From Bin87 sp963666865 (lineage in GTDB: Bacteria > Chloroflexota > Dehalococcoidia > Lucifugimonadales > UBA3495), in the NCBI GenBank assembly GCA_963666865.1, contig OY763072.1, positions 3,286,001 through 3,350,000 of the forward strand: DNA of 64,000 nucleotides. Direction: 5' to 3'. Positions 57,636 through 64,000 of the stretch are shown here, one piece after another. Both the position numbers and the translations under genes were made by a program. The stretch's first letter is position 1. Each line of letters starts with the position of its first letter. The notes below the pieces were generated by a model that was not told the DNA's origin, ran no database searches, and saw only the letters and a list, made by a program, of their open reading frames with translations.

Positions 57636-59627
57636 CTAGTCGGCTACGCCGGCGACCGGCGATGCCACGGAGGCTGACCGCCGCACCGTCGCCCGCGCCG
57701 GCCACAGCGCGATCACCGTACCAAATATCATCACCGGCCCGGCCACCCACATCCACCACACCAGCGGGTTCACCAGGATGCGGAACCCGACTGCTCCGTC
57801 CTCTCGGTTCTCGCTGGGCACCACGTAGAAGTCCTCCAGGGGCGTGGAGCGTATCGCCGCCCGGGTTGACGCCATGTTGAACGCCGGATGGAAGGTCCGC
57901 TGCGGGTGCATGACTGCCAGCAATTCGCCATCCCGGTACACCTCAACTGTCGTCCGGAATTCGGTGCGGTCCGAGAAGGCCAGTGCTGTGGTGTCCACGT
58001 ACTCCATCGTGTAGTCGCGTACTGTCACTGACTCACCCGGCATCAGGGCCACGTCCCGCTGCACGCCGTAAAAAGACTGGCCCACGACGCCCAGGGCCAC
58101 CATCACCACTGCCAGATGGACGATATAGCCACCGTAACGGGGCCGGTTCGCCATTATCAACCGCACGAACCCTACGGCGGGGTTGTCGCCCACGCTGCGG
58201 CGCCGCGCCATCGTTCCTCGCACCCACTCACCTGCAATGCTGGTCGACACCAGAGCGCAAAGCCCGAACCCGATCACCGCGTAGGGCTGCCGTATGCCCA
58301 CGACTACGAGCAGGAGCGCCATTGCCGCCGCCGCCGATCCCGGTATCAACAGCGCCCGTTGCAACGATTGCAGGTTGGCCCGGCGCCAAGGCAGCAAAGG
58401 CCCGACACCCATCAGCAACACCAATGCCAGCATCAACGGCCCGTTCACCTGGTCGTAGAAGGGTCGAGCCACCGTGATTTCCTGCTCGGCGAACAGCCGG
58501 GAGAGCAGCGGGTACACCGTCCCCCACAGCGTGGCAAACGCGATGCCCAGCAGCAGCAGGTTGTTGACCAGGAACGCCGACTCTCGGGACAGCATGGAGT
58601 CCAGGCGCTGTGCGCTCCGCATCCGGTCATATCTCCAGAAGAATATCGCCAGGGGAACCACCACGCCGAAAGCCAGGAACAACAGGAATACCCAGCCCAG
58701 AGTAGAAGCTCCGAAGGAATGCACCGACGGCACCGGCCCGCCCCGATTCATGAACATCCCGTACAGCGCCAACCCAAAGGCCACATCGATCAGCACGATG
58801 TTCCACATCCGGAACATTCCACGCCGCTTCTGCACCATGATGGAGTGGACGAAGGCCGTGAGCGCGATCCACGGCATGAAGGCCGCGTTCTCCACCGGGT
58901 CCCAGAACCAGAAGCCGCCCCAGCCCAGGATGGTGTACGCCCACCACGAGCCCAGCAGCAGGCCCGCCGCCAGCAACGCCCAGATTCCCACGCCCCAGGC
59001 TCGCCCGGCGTCAATCCACTCGTCGCCACCTTTACCGCCGATCAAGTTGCCCAGGGAGAAGGCCATGGGGATGCTGATGCCAACCAGGCCGGCCATCAGC
59101 GCCGGTGGATGGAAAAACATCCCGAAGTGGGTCAGCAGAGGGTTGATGCCCTGCCCGTCGGGAACCGGAAAAGGCAACTTGGCGAAGGGGTTGGCCATGA
59201 ACCCCATCACCGCCAGGAAGAAAACCTCGATGAGCATCAGGATGGCTGTGGTCCACGCCAGCGTGGGCCGCGTGGCCGCCGGCGCCAGCCAGATCGCCAA
59301 CGCGGACATCACCGACAACGCGAAGGCGATGTACAGCAGCGATCCCTCGTTGCCTGCGTAGAACGCCACCCAGGTGTAGATGTTGGGCATCGCCAGGTTG
59401 CTGTGCTCGGCGACATACTTCAGCGAGAAGTCCCGGGCAATGAACGACTGCACCAGCGAGAGAGTGGATACCAGGAGAACCACCACCAGCAGGTAGGACG
59501 CCTTGCGGCCGCTGTCCACCAGGGCCGCGCCCCGTCCGCCTATGGCGGACCCGGCCACCGATGCAAAGAATGAGTAAGCGGCCAGCGCCAGCCCCATCCA
59601 AAGGCAGGCCCCGCCCAGGTCAGCCAT
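57636..59627 (-). CDS. ccmF: CcmF cytochrome c-heme lyase subunit
   Basis: A 663-aa, roughly 15-TM protein. The family WWD-domain is present in WGGFWFWDPVENAAFMPWI, preceded by GSWWAYTILG, and GMFFHPPALMAGL carries the first periplasmic His; the C-terminal region has MPGESVTVRDYTMEYVDTT. CcmF with CcmH and CcmI attaches heme to cytochrome CXXCH motifs. A TCCGCC-TAT-GGCGGA palindrome lies in frame near the N-terminus, encoding GSAIGGRG. ATG overlaps the ccmH stop by 8 nt. Confidence 0.93.
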   Translation of the reverse strand: MADLGGACLWMGLALAAYSFFASVAGSAIGGRGAALVDSGRKASYLLVVVLLVSTLSLVQSFIARDFSLKYVAEHSNLAMPNIYTWVAFYAGNEGSLLYIAFALSVMSALAIWLAPAATRPTLAWTTAILMLIEVFFLAVMGFMANPFAKLPFPVPDGQGINPLLTHFGMFFHPPALMAGLVGISIPMAFSLGNLIGGKGGDEWIDAGRAWGVGIWALLAAGLLLGSWWAYTILGWGGFWFWDPVENAAFMPWIALTAFVHSIMVQKRRGMFRMWNIVLIDVAFGLALYGMFMNRGGPVPSVHSFGASTLGWVFLLFLAFGVVVPLAIFFWRYDRMRSAQRLDSMLSRESAFLVNNLLLLGIAFATLWGTVYPLLSRLFAEQEITVARPFYDQVNGPLMLALVLLMGVGPLLPWRRANLQSLQRALLIPGSAAAAMALLLVVVGIRQPYAVIGFGLCALVSTSIAGEWVRGTMARRRSVGDNPAVGFVRLIMANRPRYGGYIVHLAVVMVALGVVGQSFYGVQRDVALMPGESVTVRDYTMEYVDTTALAFSDRTEFRTTVEVYRDGELLAVMHPQRTFHPAFNMASTRAAIRSTPLEDFYVVPSENREDGAVGFRILVNPLVWWMWVAGPVMIFGTVIALWPARATVRRSASVASPVAGVAD
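59535..59549. repeat. TCCGCC-TAT-GGCGGA palindrome inside ccmF
   Basis: The one copy of this family found outside the transposase remnants in the window. It lies in frame (SAIGGR) and does not disrupt the gene. Confidence 0.85.
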
Positions 59628-60162
59628 CGGACTGCTCCGTGTCCGTGTCTAATGCCAAATCCCGGTCCACTGCAGCGAGATACGGTTGCAATTCATTTGT
59701 TTCGTCCGCCGGAGTCTCACTGTCTCCTCCATCAGACCGCCGACGCATCGCCCGCAGCGTGAGCAGCCCGCCAGCCAAAGCCGCGACCACCACCACACCA
59801 GGCACTATCCACGCAATCAGGTTGAAGCCAGAGCGGGGAGGTTCGGCCAGTACGCTGGGTCCGTATCTCTCCCGCGCTGCGAACCAGGCCAGCACTTCAT
59901 CTCGCGTCGCGCCGGATGCCAGCAGCTCGCGAACCTGCGCTCGCATCTGCTTCGCCAGCGGCACCTCGGTCTGGTCGATGGTCTGCGCGGGACACACCGG
60001 GCACATCAGCATCCGGTCGATGGCCTGGGCCTCCACCTCGTCATACGAAGCCGCCCCTTCGCCGGATTGGGCCGATACTAAGCCGGCGGACGCTATTCCC
60101 ATCACTACCGCGATGACAATGGAAAAGCCGGCCCTAATGAGGACGCGGGTCCAGCAGGTCAC
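59620..60162 (-). CDS. ccmH: CcmH cytochrome c maturation thiol subunit
   Basis: A GTG near 60162 would give about 180 aa (start uncertain; it lies inside the end of the preceding nuclease gene). N-terminal signal helix (LIRAGFSIVIAVVMGIASAGLVSA), then IDRMLMCPVCPAQTIDQTEVPLAKQMRAQVRELLASGATRDEVLAWFAARERYGPSVLAEPP: the CcmH motif L-x-C-x-x-C and the QMR...GxSxxEV helix. A C-terminal TM follows (LIAWIVPGVVVVAALAGGLL). The dithiol works with CcmG to deliver reduced apocytochrome. Confidence 0.85.
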   Translation of the reverse strand: MTCWTRVLIRAGFSIVIAVVMGIASAGLVSAQSGEGAASYDEVEAQAIDRMLMCPVCPAQTIDQTEVPLAKQMRAQVRELLASGATRDEVLAWFAARERYGPSVLAEPPRSGFNLIAWIVPGVVVVAALAGGLLTLRAMRRRSDGGDSETPADETNELQPYLAAVDRDLALDTDTEQSDG

Positions 60163-60904
60163 TGATGTCAGGCCGGTCAGATACAAGGCTCGCCATCGCT
60201 TGCAGTGAAGCGGCTACCGAATCAAATGTCAGGAGAACCATCTCATCTCGGTCGGTTTTCAGCAAAACTTCAACCCCCGATATGCGGGTTGGCAAAGTGG
60301 TAATATCGGCATCAAGGACTTGTGTAACAGCGACGCTCAGTTGATCAATGATTCCCTCTGTCAAACTGGATGCAATGTCGGAGCGAACTTCGTCATCCAA
60401 CCTGGCAAAACGCTCCCAAGCAACACGGGGCGTTTCACGGTCTTTCTCTGCCCACGCGAAATTGACGCCATACTCGCTTAACACAGACACCATACCGTCG
60501 AAAGGAACTTCCAATATTTCTACGCCGAAACTGCGTATCAAGGCTTTCGACGGCTCCGACCACCGGCCTGCTAATACGGCGATGGACTTGCGTATCGTGG
60601 GGAAAGTTTTGCGGAGGTTGTAATGCGCCGTGCAAAGCCAGCTGCCCTTATCGCGGTTGTGCTTGGTGTAGCGGATGTACTTGGGGTCAATAATGATAAC
60701 CGGATTTTCGTCGGCGTCAAAAACCACAGCGTCAATCTGGTATGTGTTGCCGGTGCCATTGGTTAGTCGAGCAGGGCGGATAGTATAGCCTCTGGCCTCC
60801 ACTTCTTGCCGGAGTCCTTGAACGACGGCCGATTCAAATAACTTGCCAACCGCCTCGCCGAGTGCGCTGGCCGGATTGGCGACTCGCCTGACGCTAGAAG
60901 TCAT
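60134..60904 (-). CDS. Type II restriction endonuclease, PD-(D/E)XK fold
   Basis: A 256-aa protein. The catalytic pattern is Glu24, Asp58 (YQIDAVVFD) and Asp73-Pro-Lys75 (IIIDPKYIRY), giving D-(x14)-D-x-K. It follows the m4C methylase gene by 10 bp on the same strand, and the pair forms a type II restriction-modification system that cuts foreign DNA lacking the host methylation. The last 29 bp overlap the start region of ccmH. GC is lower than its neighbours, consistent with acquisition. Confidence 0.85.
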   Translation of the reverse strand: MTSSVRRVANPASALGEAVGKLFESAVVQGLRQEVEARGYTIRPARLTNGTGNTYQIDAVVFDADENPVIIIDPKYIRYTKHNRDKGSWLCTAHYNLRKTFPTIRKSIAVLAGRWSEPSKALIRSFGVEILEVPFDGMVSVLSEYGVNFAWAEKDRETPRVAWERFARLDDEVRSDIASSLTEGIIDQLSVAVTQVLDADITTLPTRISGVEVLLKTDRDEMVLLTFDSVAASLQAMASLVSDRPDISDLLDPRPH

Positions 60905-60914
60905 CCGATATACC

Positions 60915-62222
60915 CTATTTGGTGATGGTTACGATGCTTTCCCGCAGCGGAACTTTGTGCCGTTGTGTGTTGCCGGCCCACTTCCCGCCCCGCTTCCGTA
61001 TCACCTCAACCTCATATCCCGAGAACCCCACCGCCACAGCCAGATCGCCGATAATCTCATCAGTACGCACGTGAACACCGTAAGGCGCGGAATCTCCCAG
61101 CACCAGTATGAAAGGGCATCCTGCTTTCAGAACTGCATAAGCCCCCTGAATCACTTTCAGCATATCCTCAAAGTAACCAGCCACCATCAGGTCGTAAGCC
61201 TTCTTGCCACCTTTGACCAGGCGCAGCTCCGAAAGCCGTTGGATGATGTCCATCAGCTCGGCGTGCGTCGGTGGACTAGCTTCTCTGACGCCGGGACACC
61301 ATCGAACCTTGTCCATCGCGTTGCGCCGTATTTGTGTGGTGGCAGCGATAATCAGGTGATCCCTTACCTCCCGCGTTATATCACCCCAAGTGTCGTACAT
61401 TCCCCAGAAGTAGGTTTCCAGCCGCGTCCGGTCCGCGTAGTCGTAGTTGTTCAGATACGGCGGCGAGGTCAAAATCAGGTCAATGCTGTCGGGTTCCGCG
61501 TATTCCGCCACACTGCGAGCATCTCCGTTGACCAGTCGATGCTCGGTTTCTTGCACACCCCAAATCCTAGTGGTTATAACATCGTTGACCATCAACTCGC
61601 ATCGCTTTTCAAATTCAACAAATGCGTCGCGCTGCACCGTCCGTTCGGCGAACTTACTGGGAGCGATATAGGGCCAGCCCGCCCCGGCCGAAGTTACGTC
61701 GCGCAGGGTGGCCGTCAGCGCCACCTTGAAAAAATCTTGTCGCTCCGTGAGAGTGTCGCACTGCAATACCGCCGTCCGCAGTGCGTACAACCGCTGGAGG
61801 TTCACTTCGTCAAAACACTTGTAAACTAGTGCTGGCCAGATATCTTCGCACTGAACGCCTTCGTCATAAACCGCTGCGGCGGTTTCTTGTACAACCCGGG
61901 CATCCGACGTCAGAGCCTCAATATCGTGCTCAAAGTGTAGCTTGGTCTTTGCTACCCAGAACACGAACGGATGCGCTTCAATCCCAACGGAATTTACGCC
62001 GGCCACTTTGGCGGCAACGGAAGTCGTCCCGGTCCCCACAAACGGGTCGGCGATCCAATGTCGCCCATCCAGTCCGTACTGCCCGATTTTGCTTTCCACC
62101 AGCCGATGCGAGTACCCTGCCGGGTAGGTGAACCAGCGGTGGATGGGAGCGCGCAGGCTGTCCTGAAACGAGCCGTAAGCACTTAGATTGTCAACACCGG
62201 CAATCATGCTACGGCTCATCAT
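60915..62222 (-). CDS. DNA (cytosine-N4) methyltransferase of a type II RM system
   Basis: A 435-aa protein: SAM motif I ADPFVGTGTTSVAAK (58-71), motif X-like YPAGYSHRLVESKI before it, and catalytic motif TSPPYLNNYDY (252-262); the SPPY form indicates N4-cytosine methylation. Order FxGxG before SPPY fits the alpha-like arrangement. A predicted recognition domain lies between (about 90-240). It protects the host DNA from the adjacent nuclease. It interrupts the cytochrome cluster: actE lies 40 bp upstream on the same strand. Confidence 0.9.
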   Translation of the reverse strand: MMSRSMIAGVDNLSAYGSFQDSLRAPIHRWFTYPAGYSHRLVESKIGQYGLDGRHWIADPFVGTGTTSVAAKVAGVNSVGIEAHPFVFWVAKTKLHFEHDIEALTSDARVVQETAAAVYDEGVQCEDIWPALVYKCFDEVNLQRLYALRTAVLQCDTLTERQDFFKVALTATLRDVTSAGAGWPYIAPSKFAERTVQRDAFVEFEKRCELMVNDVITTRIWGVQETEHRLVNGDARSVAEYAEPDSIDLILTSPPYLNNYDYADRTRLETYFWGMYDTWGDITREVRDHLIIAATTQIRRNAMDKVRWCPGVREASPPTHAELMDIIQRLSELRLVKGGKKAYDLMVAGYFEDMLKVIQGAYAVLKAGCPFILVLGDSAPYGVHVRTDEIIGDLAVAVGFSGYEVEVIRKRGGKWAGNTQRHKVPLRESIVTITK

Positions 62223-62262
62223 AACAGCCCTCGTATGTTGGATACACGATTAGGGGCCGGCG

Positions 62263-62829
62263 TTACTGGCACGCCGCCGCGTTTCCGTCCTGGATACAGC
62301 CTTCTACGTAGTCAAGAACCAACTCGATCTGGTCGTCGGTCAGCAGCTTGGAGAAGCTGGGCATGACGGTTACGCCGCCCGTGATGACGCCCTTCAAGCC
62401 GTCCCGATCCAGGCTCTTGGCCGCTTCGGAGGTGAGGTTCGGGTTCTGGATGGGCAGGTCGAGAGTCTGATAATTGTAGTCCACCAGCATACGCGCCAGC
62501 ACCGGCCCGTCGCCAAGGCCCTCTGCGCCGTGGCACATCACACAGTTGGCCTCAAAAATGTGCTTGCCGGACCCGGCGAAGGATGTCGGCTGCGGCGGGG
62601 TCGAGCCGTACCACGGCACTGCCGATGCGGGCACGCTGAGTCGCGGCGGTTCGTGGGCCTTATACGCCGGCTGGTAGTGCATCTCGTAGAAGATGTCCAG
62701 CGGGTACGACCCCTGCGAACAGGCCGCCGTCAGCAGGCCGACCGCCAGGGTCAGGCCGGCCAAAGTCAGCAAGCGGCCGCGCATCAGATTCATCCGTGTC
62801 ATCAAAGTTCTCATGGCAATTTTCTGCAT
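62263..62829 (-). CDS. actE: Monoheme cytochrome c lipoprotein, ActE-like (alternative complex III)
   Basis: A 188-aa precursor: signal GRLLTLAGLTLAVGLLTAAC with lipobox Cys37, then SYPLDIFYEMHYQPAYKAHEPPRLSVPASAVPW, a hallmark segment of ActE-type subunits. Heme c site CVMCH (96-100) and the Met ligand region GGVTVMPSFSKLLTDDQIELVLDYV follow. In alternative complex III it takes electrons from the quinol-oxidising core. It lies 28 bp downstream of the second actD. The start among several in-frame ATGs is uncertain. Confidence 0.88.
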   Translation of the reverse strand: MQKIAMRTLMTRMNLMRGRLLTLAGLTLAVGLLTAACSQGSYPLDIFYEMHYQPAYKAHEPPRLSVPASAVPWYGSTPPQPTSFAGSGKHIFEANCVMCHGAEGLGDGPVLARMLVDYNYQTLDLPIQNPNLTSEAAKSLDRDGLKGVITGGVTVMPSFSKLLTDDQIELVLDYVEGCIQDGNAAACQ

Positions 62830-62857
62830 TGGTGTTTCCGCCAACCGTTTCCTGAGA

Positions 62858-63364
62858 CTAGGAACGGTTCGACGTAACCTCCACCGCTCCCGCCTCATTC
62901 AGTATCTCGCTGACCCGCGAACTCTGCTCGGCGCCAGCGTTGACCAGCACGCCGATCAAGCCCTGACTGATGCGGTCATCCGAAGCGCCCTGGAAATTGG
63001 GCCGCAGCGCCAGCCACAGGCCGATGATGCTGAACAAAATTGCTCCCAGCATCCCGCCGGTATAGCAGATGACTGCCAGCGGCGGCATTGCCAGAATGGG
63101 CATTTCGCTGGTGAACATCGGAACGGCCAACGGGGTCACACCGGCAACCACCAGGGAAACGATTATTCCTATAGCTCCTCCGATGAGCGGCCACCAGAAC
63201 AGGCGGTGTGTTTCCATCCTTTCGCCGAACGCTCCCTCGGGATAGGGAACGTCGGTCAGGAAGTGGTAGTCCGATTCCGGGACGCCGGCGGCTTTCAGCG
63301 CGTCGCCGGCATCGGCAGCCGCCGAGGCATCATCGAACAGTCCCAGAATTGCTTGCGTTGCCAT
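62858..63364 (-). CDS. actD: ActD-like subunit of alternative complex III (DUF3341), second copy
   Basis: A 168-aa protein: soluble N-terminal ferredoxin-like part MATQAILGLFDDASAAADAGDALKAAGVPESDYHFLTDVPYPEGAFGE, then two TM segments (WWPLIGGAIGIIVSLVVAGVTPLAV and LAVICYTGGMLGAILFSIIGLWLALR) and a tail GASDDRISQGLIGVLVNAGAEQ. This is the DUF3341/ActD layout. About half identical by eye to the gene next to it, so a tandem duplicate. Gap to the upstream copy 24 bp. Confidence 0.9.
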   Translation of the reverse strand: MATQAILGLFDDASAAADAGDALKAAGVPESDYHFLTDVPYPEGAFGERMETHRLFWWPLIGGAIGIIVSLVVAGVTPLAVPMFTSEMPILAMPPLAVICYTGGMLGAILFSIIGLWLALRPNFQGASDDRISQGLIGVLVNAGAEQSSRVSEILNEAGAVEVTSNRS

Positions 63365-63388
63365 AGCGATAAATCCGGCCCTTGCTGC

Positions 63389-63898
63389 TTACTCGTCCGT
63401 TTTGACGTCTACGGCGCCCGCCGCGTTCATTATCTGCACCACCTCCCGGCTCTGTTCCTCCTCGGCGTTTACCCGCAGACCCAGGAAACCCTGGGTGATG
63501 CGGTCGTCGTAAATGCCCAGTTGGAACTTGGGTAGGCGGGACTCGAAGATGATGCCAATTACGGTGAACAGGATCGCGCCCAACATAGTGCCCTCGTAGC
63601 AAACCACGGCCATGGGCGGTAGCGACAGCACCGGCTTTCCGCCGGTGACCAGCGGGTAGGCGACCTGCGTCATCGCCGTGATCATGATGCCGGACGACAG
63701 GCCCAGCAACGCGCCGATGAATGGGTACAGGTACAGCCGATGCGGTTCCTCGCGCTCGCCCAGCGAACCTTCCGGGTACGGCGCGTCGGTGAGGAAGTCG
63801 TAGTCGGTGTCGGGGATCCCAGCATCCTTGAGCGCGTCGCCGGCGGTGGCGGCGGACTCGGCGTCCTGGAACAGTCCCAATATTGCTTGCTTGGCCAT
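63389..63898 (-). CDS. actD: ActD-like subunit of alternative complex III (DUF3341), first copy
   Basis: A 169-aa protein with the same layout as the next gene: MAKQAILGLFQDAESAATAGDALKDAGIPDTDYDFLTDAPYPEGSLGE, two TM segments (LYPFIGALLGLSSGIMITAMTQVAY and MAVVCYEGTMLGAILFTVIGIIFES), end IYDDRITQGFLGLRVNAEEEQ. Most alternative complex III operons have one ActD; here two differ mainly in the loop between TM1 and TM2 and in the last helix. Its ribosome-binding site is weak (GGAAC). Confidence 0.9.
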   Translation of the reverse strand: MAKQAILGLFQDAESAATAGDALKDAGIPDTDYDFLTDAPYPEGSLGEREEPHRLYLYPFIGALLGLSSGIMITAMTQVAYPLVTGGKPVLSLPPMAVVCYEGTMLGAILFTVIGIIFESRLPKFQLGIYDDRITQGFLGLRVNAEEEQSREVVQIMNAAGAVDVKTDE

Positions 63899-63908
63899 GA
63901 CTATGTTC

Positions 63909-64000
63909 CTAGTCCTCTCTGAACGTGGCCGGTACCGTGCGGCGGCCAATCTGCATTTCGGTCTTGAGGATGTCGCCTTCCTTGATGTCGTACAGCGGCA
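63909..64000 (-). CDS. C-terminal end of an upstream gene, open at the right edge
   Basis: The frame reads PLYDIKEGDILKTEMQIGRRTVPATFRED and stops 10 bp before the first actD. From gene order in other alternative complex III clusters it should be actC (NrfD-like) or actB, but 29 residues are too few to decide. The adjacent stop and ribosome-binding site suggest the operon continues to the right. Confidence 0.6.
   Translation of the reverse strand, partial: PLYDIKEGDILKTEMQIGRRTVPATFRED

Overview
The window is high-GC, densely coded bacterial DNA. Four things point to an uncultivated Chloroflexota lineage (SAR202/Dehalococcoidia-like, possibly marine or host-associated): F420-linked enzymes (an NpdG-type reductase and an LLM-class oxidoreductase), an alternative complex III cluster (ActD, ActD, ActE) next to cytochrome c maturation genes, several Uma2-family genes, and very abundant short intergenic palindromes. 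This assignment is an inference from gene content. There is no rRNA, and the only RNA gene I see is tRNA-Ala(TGC).

Layout. 1-9 kb: a secreted FN3/GLUG surface protein cut by the left edge, small membrane proteins, a thioredoxin-like protein, npdG, two VOC proteins, a HicB-HicA pair, a PIG-L deacetylase, a Uma2 protein and a PEP-mutase/isocitrate-lyase-like enzyme. 9.5-18 kb: a two-block leucine-rich-repeat secreted protein, a DUF429 protein and an aquaporin that both stop inside one shared palindrome, an orphan NuoE-NuoF module, and a gamma-glutamyltransferase-like enzyme. 18-26.6 kb: a frameshifted hicB, a DUF5615/DUF433 toxin-antitoxin pair whose antitoxin carries pentapeptide repeats, a single-chain type IIG restriction-methylation enzyme, a voltage-gated channel homologue without the K+ filter signature, two paralogous SDRs, a Uma2 protein and a TIMP-like secreted protein. 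26.9-32.6 kb: an MFS transporter, a VOC protein, a HicB-like/zinc-ribbon protein, and a DUF35-thiolase-amidase group.

32.5-44.6 kb is an accessory region. It holds a 517-bp mini-IS with perfect 17-bp ends, a truncated lipoprotein, two large secreted repeat proteins each broken by one 1-nt frameshift, and nested remains of at least four IS families (IS21, IS1182, IS1380, and a DDE family resembling IS701/IS4). The transposase remnants carry many copies of a 15-nt palindrome (TCCGCC-NNN-GGCGGA).

44.7-55 kb: tRNA-Ala, then a catabolic set (lactonase, acyl-CoA-dehydrogenase-like flavoprotein, F420-dependent oxidoreductase, two periplasmic-binding-fold proteins without signal peptides), two oligopeptide/nickel-type ABC ATPases, two small membrane proteins, an SDR with altered catalytic residues, and a ROK kinase. 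55-64 kb is one long minus-strand run for respiration and cytochrome c maturation: actD-actD-actE, then a type II restriction-modification pair (m4C methylase and PD-(D/E)XK nuclease), then ccmH, ccmF, a CcmI-like protein, a coiled-coil membrane protein, a carboxypeptidase-regulatory-domain membrane protein and a TlpA/CcmG thioredoxin. Almost every junction there is an overlap or a very short gap, so it is probably co-transcribed, with the restriction-modification pair embedded in it.
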